From Dongia_A sp044226685 (GTDB lineage Bacteria > Pseudomonadota > Alphaproteobacteria > Dongiales > Dongiaceae): a stretch of 64,000 bases of DNA. The DNA lies in the NCBI GenBank assembly GCA_044226685.1, contig JBGAGP010000003.1, forward strand, positions 27,393 through 91,392, read 5' to 3'. The position numbers and the translations under genes were made by a program. How positions within the stretch are numbered: position 1 is the stretch's first letter; every line of letters starts with the position of its first letter. Below are positions 33,093-41,434 of this stretch, piece after piece. Under the pieces are notes generated by a model. The model saw only the letters and a list, made by a program, of their open reading frames with translations, was not told the DNA's origin and did no database searches.

Positions 33093-34589
33093 CTACTCGT
33101 CGGTCTTGTCGACCAGATCCCAGCGGATCTGGTCCTCGATCACCGGCCCGATGCCGGTTACCGACTTCACATAGGCGAACTGGATGTTCTGCAGATAGGG
33201 GATCATGGTGCCGCCAACCTCGAACAGCATGCGCTGCGCGTCGACCATGGCCTGCTTCGACTTGGCGAAGTCCAGCTCGGCCCGCGCCTTGTCGAGCAGC
33301 GCGTCATAGTCCGGGTTGCTGAAGTAGGATTCGTTCCAGGAACTGCCCGTCCGGTAGGCCTCGTTCAGGATCTGGTCGGCCGGCCGCTCGTCCCAGGACG
33401 TGACGCACACGGTCTCCTTCATCCACACGTCGTCCCAATAGCCGTCGGCCGGGTCCATGACGATGTTGACCTTGATGCCGGCCTTGGCGACCTGCTGCTG
33501 GTAGACTTCGGCGAAGCGCACCATGCCGGTCTCCAGGTTCGAGGTGTGCAGGTCGAACTCGATGCCGTTGGGGAAGCCGGCCTCGGCCAGCAGCTTCTTC
33601 GCGCCCTCGATATCCTGCGGACAGTCGAGGTCGGCATGGTAGGGATCGCTCGCCTTGACCGGGACGTCGCAGGTCACCAAAGCGTGACCCTCGCCGGCCA
33701 GCAGCTTGATCATCTCGTCGCGATTGACTGCGATGCGGACCGCCTTGCGCACCCGTGGATCGGTGAAGGGCGCGGTGTCGGTGCGGAATACCAGGCCGAA
33801 CCAGCCGCCGGAGGGGAATTCCTGGAGCACGTAGTTCTGGTTGCCGTTGAACAGGGCGGCCTCCTCGCGCGAGACGCGGGAGAAGTCGATCTGGCCCGCC
33901 AGCAGCGCCTGCACCCTGGCGTCGGCATCGGGAATCGCCGTGAACTCGATGCCGTCGAGCTTCGGCACGCCTTCCCAGTAGTCCGGGTTCCGGACCAGCT
34001 CGGTGCGGCCCTCTGGGTCGTATTCCTTGAGCTTGAACGGTCCGGTGCCGTTGCCGGTCTTCTCGATCGTATCGCCCGAGCCGTCGGCAATGATGCGGAC
34101 CCGGTAGTCGGTCATCAGGATCGGCAGGCCGGAATGCTTGGTGGAGAGCACCACCTTGACGGTCATCGGATCGACGACCTCGACATGGTCGATCATGCCG
34201 AGCACCGAGGTGACCGGCGATTCCAGCTTCGGATCATTGATGCGCTCGAGCGAGTATTTCACGTCCTTGGCGCTGAAGGGCGTGCCGTCATGGAACTTCA
34301 CGCCGTCGCGCAGCTTGAACGTCCATTCCGTGGCGTCCGCGTTCGGGGTCCAGGACAAAGCGAGTTCCGGCTCCACCTCGCCGGTCGGACTGAGCCGGAC
34401 GAGCCGGCTGTAGAGCAGGTCGTTGACCTCCCAGAACCGCACCGGCGAAAGCGGATCGAGGCTTTCCTTGCCTCCCATGCTCAGGTCGCTGGCCTGCCGC
34501 AGGATCTTGTCGGCCAATGCCGGCGACGTCCAGACGCCCGCCAGCACCATGGCCGCGGCCGCGATGACACCAATCTTGTTCTTGCCCAT
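33093..34589 (-). CDS. ABC extracellular solute-binding protein, family 5 (peptide/nickel type)
   Basis: 498 residues from the ATG at 34589 (MGKNKIGVIAAAAMVLAG) with a signal peptide of about 27 residues ending SPALA. Family 5 features are WTFKLRDGVKFHDGTPFSAK, RNPDYWEGVPKLDGIEF and PRVRKAVRIAVNRDEMIKLL. It delivers the ligand to the DppBC channel. Family 5 ligands range from peptides to sugars, opines and nickel, so the substrate is not settled. It is first in the operon, with a palindromic operator candidate 97 bases upstream. Confidence 0.94.
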   Translation of the reverse strand: MGKNKIGVIAAAAMVLAGVWTSPALADKILRQASDLSMGGKESLDPLSPVRFWEVNDLLYSRLVRLSPTGEVEPELALSWTPNADATEWTFKLRDGVKFHDGTPFSAKDVKYSLERINDPKLESPVTSVLGMIDHVEVVDPMTVKVVLSTKHSGLPILMTDYRVRIIADGSGDTIEKTGNGTGPFKLKEYDPEGRTELVRNPDYWEGVPKLDGIEFTAIPDADARVQALLAGQIDFSRVSREEAALFNGNQNYVLQEFPSGGWFGLVFRTDTAPFTDPRVRKAVRIAVNRDEMIKLLAGEGHALVTCDVPVKASDPYHADLDCPQDIEGAKKLLAEAGFPNGIEFDLHTSNLETGMVRFAEVYQQQVAKAGIKVNIVMDPADGYWDDVWMKETVCVTSWDERPADQILNEAYRTGSSWNESYFSNPDYDALLDKARAELDFAKSKQAMVDAQRMLFEVGGTMIPYLQNIQFAYVKSVTGIGPVIEDQIRWDLVDKTDE

Positions 34590-34685
34590 GATTGCCTCCT
34601 CTGCCCCTATGCGTTTGCGAGCGCCAACGTTTATTGCTTTTTTTGGGATGGCCGGCGCCCAGCGACAGCGCCATTTCCAAATGGT

Positions 34686-34701
34686 AAGTAAACGTTTACT
34701 T
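34686..34701. promoter_or_regulatory. Candidate TetR operator before the dpp-type operon
   Basis: AAGTAAACGTTTACTT, a perfect 16-base palindrome in the gap between the TetR gene end and the binding-protein start. A related palindrome lies at 36376-36397 upstream of the TetR operon, which suggests one regulator for both. Confidence 0.7.
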
Positions 34702-34745
34702 CGGGTCAACCCGTGGTTTCGTTACAGTCTGGCGGCAGTTTCCCG

Positions 34746-35417
34746 TCAAATGCCGAGCGCACCGCCACGACGGGCCGACACGGCGAAATGATTGGGAAAT
34801 GCGCCGGCGAGATAGGCGTGGATCACCTTCTTGGCCCAGGCCGGCCGCACCTTCCTGCGCCCCAGCAGCCGGGCCTGCCACAACCATTCAAGCAGGCCAA
34901 TGAGGCCAATGGCGACCGCATCCGGATCCACGGCCGGATTGCCGCCCGTCCTGGCCAGCTTGCGGCATATACTCCTGACTTGGCGCTCGAACGCCTCATC
35001 GGCGGCGCGCATGTGCTTTTCGAAGTAGCGCCGCGAGGTGACCTCGCCCGAATAAGCGTACCAGGCGCCGATGCGCCGGTCGCTGGTCATGTCGGGGTGA
35101 AACGACAGATCGAGCAGCAGGTCGAGGCTCTTGATCGGATCGCCACCGGCTTCCGCCGCAGCCTTGCGGCGCGCGGCCTCGAATTCCTCCGCCAGGGATG
35201 CGATCACCGCATCGAGCAGCCGGTCCTTGGTCTTGAAATGCTTGATCACCGTCGCCGACGACACGCCCGCTTCGTCGGCGATCGTCTGCACGGTGGTGCC
35301 CGACAGGCCGAGCTTGACGATGGAATCGATGGTGGCCTCGATGATCCGCGTATGCGTCCGGTCATAGCTGGCGCGGTCCCGCCGTCCACCGGCGCGCGGT
35401 CTGCCCTTTGGCGTCAT
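34746..35417 (-). CDS. TetR-family regulator
   Basis: 223 residues. After a basic tail (MTPKGRPRAGGRRDRASYD) comes the TetR helix-turn-helix at about 25-70 (TTVQTIADEAGVSSATVIKH), followed by a helical ligand-binding domain. It overlaps the EEP-hydrolase gene by 4 bases and lies upstream of the dpp-type operon in the same orientation. The shared palindrome before both units suggests it represses the importer and its own operon until the imported compound appears. Confidence 0.9.
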   Translation of the reverse strand: MTPKGRPRAGGRRDRASYDRTHTRIIEATIDSIVKLGLSGTTVQTIADEAGVSSATVIKHFKTKDRLLDAVIASLAEEFEAARRKAAAEAGGDPIKSLDLLLDLSFHPDMTSDRRIGAWYAYSGEVTSRRYFEKHMRAADEAFERQVRSICRKLARTGGNPAVDPDAVAIGLIGLLEWLWQARLLGRRKVRPAWAKKVIHAYLAGAFPNHFAVSARRGGALGI

Positions 35418-36319
35418 GCGGGGCCACCCGGCAACAACTCGGCCCAGACCGGCTGATGGTCCGATCCGTCGGCCGCCTCGTCGATCCAGGCGCGCCTGAC
35501 CGCTGGCACCAGGTCATAGGTCACGAAGCAGTAGTCGATGCGCTGCGCCACTTCGCCGTCCTTGGCCGGAAAGGTGATCCCGGCGGATTCACTGAACCCG
35601 CACACGGTGAGTGTGTCGGCAAGGCGGTCGGCGCCGTGCATGAAGCCGTAGTTCGGGTCGCGATCGCCGACGATGCGCCGGTATTCCGGCGAACTCGTCC
35701 AGGTGTTGAAGTCACCCACCAGGACGGCGCTTGCCGGCATGGTCGGGCGGCGCCGGTCCAGCGCCGGCACGCCGTCCAGCCGGAACGTCGCGTCATCGAG
35801 GCCGTCCCCCACGATCACCGGCCCCTGCAACGGTGCCTCGCGGATGAGCTTCAGCACTTCCTCGACCTGGATCCGCCGCTGGTCCTGGCTCAGATAGTTG
35901 AGATGGGTGTTGTAGAAGCGCAAATCGCCGCCGGGCGCCTCGATCACCGCCTCCAGCAGGATCGACTGGTCATTCATGCGTCGGTGCACCGGGTATTTCG
36001 TCAACGGCCAGCTGCGAGTCGACGCGATCGGCCAGCGCGACAGGATCATGTTGCCGTATTGCCGGCGATGCACGCGCACCCGGCCGTCGGCCGCAACCTC
36101 GGACCCGTCGATGTCGACCGAGACGCCATAGACCCAGTGATGCCTGGGAAACAGCTCGGCGAATCGCGCCACCTGGTCGCCGGTTTCCGGCCGCCAGCCG
36201 CGCTCGACTTCCTGCAGCGCGATCAGATCGGCGCCTTCGATCGTCCGCGCGATGCGTTCGAGGTCGACGATGCCGTCGCGCCCCATGCCCCACTGGATGT
36301 TATAGGTGACGACCAGCAT
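35414..36319 (-). CDS. Endonuclease/exonuclease/phosphatase (EEP)-family hydrolase
   Basis: 301 residues with no signal peptide. EEP-fold catalytic motifs are complete: TYNIQWG (Asn), LIALQEVE (Glu), YNTHLNYLS (His), VLVGDFNTW (Asp/Asn) and the C-terminal GSDHQPVWAEL (Asp-His). The family cleaves phosphodiester bonds in nucleic acids, phosphoinositides, sphingomyelin or glycerophosphodiesters. Translational coupling to TetR and a shared operator with the importer suggest a role in using a phosphodiester-containing nutrient, which is inference. Confidence 0.88.
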   Translation of the reverse strand: MLVVTYNIQWGMGRDGIVDLERIARTIEGADLIALQEVERGWRPETGDQVARFAELFPRHHWVYGVSVDIDGSEVAADGRVRVHRRQYGNMILSRWPIASTRSWPLTKYPVHRRMNDQSILLEAVIEAPGGDLRFYNTHLNYLSQDQRRIQVEEVLKLIREAPLQGPVIVGDGLDDATFRLDGVPALDRRRPTMPASAVLVGDFNTWTSSPEYRRIVGDRDPNYGFMHGADRLADTLTVCGFSESAGITFPAKDGEVAQRIDYCFVTYDLVPAVRRAWIDEAADGSDHQPVWAELLPGGPA

Positions 36320-36375
36320 GGCACCTCGCCCGGCGGCGGCGCGTCCGGATGACCGGCGGCCCGCTGCCCAATGTC

Positions 36376-36397
36376 AGTAAGTGTACGTTTACTTACT
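36376..36397. promoter_or_regulatory. Candidate TetR operator before the EEP-tetR operon
   Basis: AGTAAGTGTACGTTTACTTACT has perfect 7-base outer arms AGTAAGT/ACTTACT and matches its own complement at 9 of 11 positions per half. The core CGTTTACTT is identical to part of the site at 34686-34701. It lies 57 bases before the EEP-hydrolase start. Confidence 0.65.
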
Positions 36398-36481
36398 ATG
36401 ACGGCCGGCGGCGTTCAAGCGTGGCGCCGGTCATGCGGATGACACTTCGGCGACCGGGTGGAGAACCGGCGGGACTGCGGC

Positions 36482-37690
36482 TCAGCCGGGACGGCCGTCC
36501 GGCCGGGGCAAGACCAGGATCGGAAGGTAGCGCAAGGCGAAGACCAGGAATCCCGTCGCCCACAGCAAGCCTCCCACGGCGAGCAACGTGGCTTCCGCCG
36601 CCAGGAACGGCGCCGCCACCCGCAGCAGCGCGCCGCACAGGACAAGGTGATAGGCGGCGGTGGTGATGCGGTCGGCCTGCAGTTGCCGCCCGGTATGGCC
36701 GAGCGAGGCGCGGCTCATCACCGCGAGAATCATGGTGCTGAAGGCGCCGGCGGTCAGCGCATGGATCGCGGCCGGCTCCGGGACCAGCGGGGTCAGATGC
36801 GCGGCGGCGGTCATCAGCAGGCCCACGATCAGCCAGCCATAGCCGAGATGCAGCACCCAGACCAGCGGCACCCGCCAGCTCTTCCAACCTTGCCAGCGCA
36901 GGAAGCGCAGCAGGTTGAGGCATCCGGCGATGGCGGCGATGGCGCCCAGCGCCCAGTCGGGCCCCTGCGCGGCGGTCGCCAGCGCGAATGCCGCGAGCGA
37001 CAGGATCGCCCCCAGTTCCACCGGCCGCGACGGCGTGATCTCCATCGGCTGGCCGGCCATGCGCATGCCGCCCAGCGTGAAAGCCGGCACGATGCGTCCG
37101 CCGATGATGCCAACCATGAGCGCGAAGACGGCGATGCCGAGGCGCAGCGCCCAGGCGGAGGACAGGCCGGCAATGCCGAAGCCGTCGAACTGCACCGCCG
37201 CGTTGATCAGGGCCAGAAGCACGAGGATCGCCACCATCACCGCGTTGCGCTTGCCGTTGCGCAGGATGATGCCCGGGCCGACCATGAGCGCCAGCAAGGG
37301 CAGGAACGCGCAGTCGAGGATGGCGAAGACGAGCGCACTGGGGCCGTAGGCGGCGACGCGTCCAGCCACCCAAACCGCCACCAGCAGCATCAGGCGCGGC
37401 CCCTTGATCGCCGCCGTGCCGGTCCAGTTCGGCACCGCCGTCAGCAGGAACCCGGCCAGCGCCGCGGTAGCGAAGCCGAAAAGCATCTCATGCGCGTGCC
37501 AGATGCTGGCGGGCATCGCCGGCTGCCAGCCGAGATCGCCGCGCCAGATGGCGAGCCAGAGCGGCACCGCCAGTGCGGCATGGAGCCCGGCCAGCAGGAA
37601 GAACGGGCGGAACCCGTATTGGAACAGGGCGAAGCCGCGCCGGGCCGTGGCACGGCCGCCGCCCGGCTCGAGAATGGCGGTTGCTTGCAT
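36482..37690 (-). CDS. nnrS: NnrS-family heme-copper membrane protein
   Basis: 402 residues, nearly all hydrophobic with about twelve membrane segments. Family features include FALFQYGFRPFFLLAGLHAA, IWHAHEMLFGFATAALAGFL and MILAVMSRASLGHTGRQL; the histidines in the latter two are probable metal ligands. NnrS is associated with nitric-oxide and nitrosative-stress tolerance in denitrifiers. It is the last gene of the nar operon and starts directly after the PpiC-like gene, so it should be made with nitrate reductase. Confidence 0.9.
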   Translation of the reverse strand: MQATAILEPGGGRATARRGFALFQYGFRPFFLLAGLHAALAVPLWLAIWRGDLGWQPAMPASIWHAHEMLFGFATAALAGFLLTAVPNWTGTAAIKGPRLMLLVAVWVAGRVAAYGPSALVFAILDCAFLPLLALMVGPGIILRNGKRNAVMVAILVLLALINAAVQFDGFGIAGLSSAWALRLGIAVFALMVGIIGGRIVPAFTLGGMRMAGQPMEITPSRPVELGAILSLAAFALATAAQGPDWALGAIAAIAGCLNLLRFLRWQGWKSWRVPLVWVLHLGYGWLIVGLLMTAAAHLTPLVPEPAAIHALTAGAFSTMILAVMSRASLGHTGRQLQADRITTAAYHLVLCGALLRVAAPFLAAEATLLAVGGLLWATGFLVFALRYLPILVLPRPDGRPG

Positions 37691-38494
37691 CTATTGCACC
37701 AAAGGTGACTCCGCCGCGGCGACGTCGAAGCCCTCGATCCTGGCCTTGCCGGCCAGCAGCATCAGGTATTGCCGCGTCGCGGTCTGGAACGAACGGTCAT
37801 GCAGGTATTGCGCGATATGCCCCTTGACCGCCTCGAAGGGCAGTTCAGCGCCGATCAGCTTGCGATCGAGGGCGATGACATGGACACCATAGCGGGTCTC
37901 CACCGGCAACGGGCAAAGCTCCCCCTCGCCCAGGCTGAACACGTAGGTCTCGAACTCCGCCACCGTGTCGCCACGCGTGAGCGCGCCGAGCTGGCCGCCC
38001 TGGTTGCGCGAGGGGCAGGCGGAATAGGCGACCGCCAGGTCGCCGAACAGATGCGGCTCGGCTTTCAACGTGTCGATGATGCGTTGCGCCTTGGCCTTGG
38101 CCGCGTCGCGCCCGTCGAAATCGTCGGGGGCGCAGGCGATCAGGATATGCCGCGCCTCGTATTCGTCGGCGGCGCGGAACTTGGCCCGGTTATGGTCGTA
38201 GTAGCGGCGGCAGGCGGCCTCGTCCGGCACCGGCACCGCGATCTCGCGCGAGATGAGGGCCGCGATGCGCGGGTCGTCGCCCGCGGCATCGTCACTGTCC
38301 TCCGCCGCCAGGCCCAGGCGCTCGGCCTCGTCCAGCAGCAGGCGCTGCAGGACCAGCGCCTCGGTCGCCCGCGACCGGGCCTCGGCGATCGAGGGGGCGG
38401 GATGGTGCTGCATCTCGCGCGCGATCTCCGCCTCCGCGATCTCGCGGCCGTCGACGCGGACCGGCACGGCCTCGATCATCTGCACGGCGGCCAT
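37691..38494 (-). CDS. PpiC-type peptidyl-prolyl isomerase of the nar operon
   Basis: 267 residues from the ATG at 38494. A helical N-terminal part (VPVRVDGREIAEAEIAREMQ) is followed by a parvulin domain (about 125-225) with EYEARHILIACAPDDFDGRD, CPSRNQGGQLGALTRGDTV and VETRYGVHVIALDRK. There is no signal peptide, so it is likely cytoplasmic, like NifM. Proteins of this kind often follow narGHJI and are thought to help fold or mature the reductase. One base separates it from narI and none from nnrS. Confidence 0.9.
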   Translation of the reverse strand: MAAVQMIEAVPVRVDGREIAEAEIAREMQHHPAPSIAEARSRATEALVLQRLLLDEAERLGLAAEDSDDAAGDDPRIAALISREIAVPVPDEAACRRYYDHNRAKFRAADEYEARHILIACAPDDFDGRDAAKAKAQRIIDTLKAEPHLFGDLAVAYSACPSRNQGGQLGALTRGDTVAEFETYVFSLGEGELCPLPVETRYGVHVIALDRKLIGAELPFEAVKGHIAQYLHDRSFQTATRQYLMLLAGKARIEGFDVAAAESPLVQ

Positions 38495-38495
38495 G

Positions 38496-39191
38496 TCAGG
38501 CGACCTTCTTGGCAGCGCGGCGGCGCACAATCTGGTAGGGCCGGAACACATAGAAGACCGGCGCGCTCCAGATATGCACCAGGCGGCTGAACGGGAACAC
38601 CAGGAAGATGGTGAAGCCCAGCACCAGATGCGCCTTGTAGACCCAGGGCAGGTCGGCCAGATAGTTGACATCCAGGCCGCGGAAGGTGACCAGGCGCTGG
38701 CAATATTCCGCGAGGACCAGCATGACGCTGCCGTCGAGGTGATGGCTCGAGGCATAGATCGAATAGAGGCCAAGGACCAGCTGCACCCAGATCAGCAGCA
38801 CGACGAAGATGTCCATCTTCGTGCTGGTGGCGCGGATGCGCGGATCGGTCAGCCGGCGGTGGATCAGCAGCGTGAGGCCGATGAAGCACAGCGTGCCGAA
38901 GATGCCGCCGGCGACCATCGCCAGCAATTGCTTCTGCTCGACGGTAACGAACATCGTGTAGACCTCGTGCGGGGTCAGCAGGCCAGCGAGATGGCCGAGA
39001 AACAGCAGCAAGATGCCGATGTGGAACAGGTTCGATCCCCAGCGCAGCTGGCTGCGCCGCAGCAGCTGGCTGGAGCCGGAGCGCCAGGAATACTGCTCGC
39101 GGTCGAAGCGCACCAGGCTGCCGACCAGGAAGATGGCGAGACAGAGATACGGATAGATGCCGAAGGCGAACTGGTTGAGATAGTCGGTCAT
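38496..39191 (-). CDS. narI: Respiratory nitrate reductase gamma subunit (cytochrome b)
   Basis: 231 residues (E. coli NarI has 225) with five membrane helices. Histidines that can bind the two b hemes are in NLFHIGILLLFLGHLAG and YKAHLVLGFTIFLVFPFSRL. NarI anchors NarGH to the cytoplasmic side of the membrane and oxidises quinol. It overlaps narJ by 4 bases. Confidence 0.96.
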   Translation of the reverse strand: MTDYLNQFAFGIYPYLCLAIFLVGSLVRFDREQYSWRSGSSQLLRRSQLRWGSNLFHIGILLLFLGHLAGLLTPHEVYTMFVTVEQKQLLAMVAGGIFGTLCFIGLTLLIHRRLTDPRIRATSTKMDIFVVLLIWVQLVLGLYSIYASSHHLDGSVMLVLAEYCQRLVTFRGLDVNYLADLPWVYKAHLVLGFTIFLVFPFSRLVHIWSAPVFYVFRPYQIVRRRAAKKVA

Positions 39192-39904
39192 TTGCGCACC
39201 TCCCGGCCGCCGCGCGCGGCGTCCAATTCGTTCATCCGTTCCAGCATCGCCCCGGCCTTGCCGCAGCCGCCGGTCTTCGCCGGATCATTCTCCGGGCCGA
39301 AGGTAACAGCGGCCTCCTCCCAGACACGGTCCAGCGCCTCCGGCGTGTCGTCGGCCGGCTCGGCGGCGCCCTGCACCTCCGCCGGCGCCAGGCCGGCGGT
39401 GTCGAGCAGAGCGGCGAAGATCGCCTGGTAGGGGCTGTCGCGTTCCGCCAGCCGGGCATGGATCGCCTGCAGGATGGCGCCCACGTCGGCCAGGCTGCGC
39501 CGCGCCTGCTCGCGCGGCAGCACCGACAGGTATTCGAGATACATGGGCAGGAAATCCGGCAGCTCGTTGGGGTCGGCCAGCAGGCCGGCCGCCGCATAGA
39601 GCTCGCCCAAATTCACCATGGCCATGCCACGGTCGCGCGATTCGCCATGCACGTGCTCGAAAAGGTGCAGGGAGACGCGGCGCGAGCGGTCGAACAGGCC
39701 GACATATTGTTCCTGCACGTCGATCAGGTCGCTCGCCTGGAGCGTGCTGGCCAGGGCGCGCAGCTCGGCCAGCCGGCCGCGGCCCACCAGCCCGTCCTGC
39801 GCCAGGACCTCCATCAGCTCCGGCAGGGCCTCGATCCAGCTGCGCTGCGGGTAGGTCAGCATGCAGCCCAGGGCCCGGTAGCTCCGTGTTCCGGCGCGGG
39901 CCAT
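39188..39904 (-). CDS. narJ: Nitrate reductase molybdenum-cofactor assembly chaperone
   Basis: 238 residues from the ATG at 39904 (MARAGTRSYRALGCMLTYP), close to the E. coli length. It is all-helical, with QEQYVGLFDRSRRVSLHLFE and HVHGESRDRGMAMVNLGELY as family signatures. NarJ binds NarG and helps insert molybdopterin and the FS0 cluster. Its ATG overlaps the narH stop (TGATG). The open frame upstream into narH is a shadow. Confidence 0.95.
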   Translation of the reverse strand: MARAGTRSYRALGCMLTYPQRSWIEALPELMEVLAQDGLVGRGRLAELRALASTLQASDLIDVQEQYVGLFDRSRRVSLHLFEHVHGESRDRGMAMVNLGELYAAAGLLADPNELPDFLPMYLEYLSVLPREQARRSLADVGAILQAIHARLAERDSPYQAIFAALLDTAGLAPAEVQGAAEPADDTPEALDRVWEEAAVTFGPENDPAKTGGCGKAGAMLERMNELDAARGGREVRK

Positions 39905-41424
39905 CACGCACGCTCCTTGGGCGCCACGCTCCTCGGCTTCTGGCCGAACAGGCTCGCCGTGCTGGTGCCATCCGAACAGCCATTGCCGAAGGTGAAGCCG
40001 CAACTTGCCTTCAGGTCATAGGCGTTCTCGGCATATTCGCGATGCGTCGAGGGGATGACGTAGCGATCCTCGTAGTTGGCGATCGCCATGTAACGGTACA
40101 TGTCCTCGACCTGCGCCTTGGTGAGCCCGACTTTCTGGAGCACCATGTCGTTCTCGAAGCCATCCACATGGCGGCCGCGCATGAAGACCCGCATCGCCGC
40201 CATGCGTCGCAGAGCCGCCGCCACCGGCCGCTCGTCGCCGGCGGTGAGCATGTTGGCAAGGTATTTCATCGGGATGCGCAGCTTGTCGATGTCGGGCAGG
40301 TCGCCGTCGAAGCCGATCTTGCCGGCCTCCGCCGCCGCCTGGATCGGCGACAGCGGCGGGATGTACCAGACCATCGGCAGGGTGCGGTATTCGGGGTGCA
40401 GCGGGAAGGCGATCTTCCATTCCATCGCCATCTTGTAGGTGGGGGACGCCTGCGCGGCGGCGAGCCAGGCCTCCGGCACGCCGTCCTTGCGGGCCTGGGC
40501 CTGCACCTCCGGATCGTGCGGGTCGAGGAAGATCTTGAGCTGCGACTCATAGAGATCGGTGGTCAGCGGCACGCTCGCCGCCTCCTCGATCCGGTCGGCG
40601 TCATAGAGCAGGACGCCCAGGTAGCGGATGCGCCCGACACAGGTCTCGGAGCAGACCGTGGGCTCGCCAACCTCGATGCGCGGATAGCAGAAGATGCATT
40701 TCTCCGCCTTGCCGCTCTGCCAGTTGTAGTAAATCTTCTTGTACGGGCAGGCGGAAACGCACATGCGCCAGCCGCGGCACTTGTCCTGGTCCACCAGGAC
40801 GATACCGTCTTCCTCGCGCTTGTAGATCGAGCCCGAAGGGCAGGAGGCGACGCAGGTCGGGTTCAGGCAGTGTTCGCACAGGCGCGGCAGGTAGAACATG
40901 AAGGTGTTCTCGAACTGCCCGTAGATCTCCTTCTGCACGTTCTCGAAGTTCTTGTCGGCACTGCGCTTGCGGAACTCGGTGCCGAGGATCTCCTCCCAGT
41001 TCGGGCCCCACTTCACCTTTTCCATGCGCTGGCCGGTGATGAGCGAGCGCGGCCGGGCCACCGGCGCCGCCGGCATCTCCGGCGAGGATTGCAGGTGCTC
41101 GTAGTCGAAGGTGAAGGGCTCGTAGTAGTCGTCGATCTCCGGCAGATGCGGATTGGCGAAGATTTTGGCCAGCACCCGCCACTTGCCGCCGATGCGCGGT
41201 TCGATCTTGCCGTTGGCCTTGCGGCGCCAGCCGCCCTGCCATTTGTCCTGGTTCTCCCATTCCTTGGGATAGCCGATGCCGGGCTTGGTCTCGACATTGT
41301 TGAACCAGACGTATTCGACGCCTTCGCGGCTGGTCCACACGTTCTTGCAGGTGACCGAGCAGGTATGGCAGCCGATGCACTTGTCGAGGTTCAGCACCAT
41401 GGCGATCTGGGCGCGGATTTTCAT
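39904..41424 (-). CDS. narH: Respiratory nitrate reductase beta subunit (iron-sulfur)
   Basis: 506 residues from the ATG at 41424 (MKIRAQIAMVLNLDKCIGCH). Four ferredoxin-type Cys groups are visible: CIGCHTCSVTCKNVW, CEHCLNPTCVASCPSG, CRGWRMCVSACPYKK and CIFCYPRIEVGEPTVCSETC. The tryptophan in CRGWRMC marks the site that carries a [3Fe-4S] cluster in this family. It carries electrons from NarI to NarG. The stop overlaps the narJ start. Confidence 0.97.
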   Translation of the reverse strand: MKIRAQIAMVLNLDKCIGCHTCSVTCKNVWTSREGVEYVWFNNVETKPGIGYPKEWENQDKWQGGWRRKANGKIEPRIGGKWRVLAKIFANPHLPEIDDYYEPFTFDYEHLQSSPEMPAAPVARPRSLITGQRMEKVKWGPNWEEILGTEFRKRSADKNFENVQKEIYGQFENTFMFYLPRLCEHCLNPTCVASCPSGSIYKREEDGIVLVDQDKCRGWRMCVSACPYKKIYYNWQSGKAEKCIFCYPRIEVGEPTVCSETCVGRIRYLGVLLYDADRIEEAASVPLTTDLYESQLKIFLDPHDPEVQAQARKDGVPEAWLAAAQASPTYKMAMEWKIAFPLHPEYRTLPMVWYIPPLSPIQAAAEAGKIGFDGDLPDIDKLRIPMKYLANMLTAGDERPVAAALRRMAAMRVFMRGRHVDGFENDMVLQKVGLTKAQVEDMYRYMAIANYEDRYVIPSTHREYAENAYDLKASCGFTFGNGCSDGTSTASLFGQKPRSVAPKERA

Positions 41425-41434
41425 GGCTGCTCTC

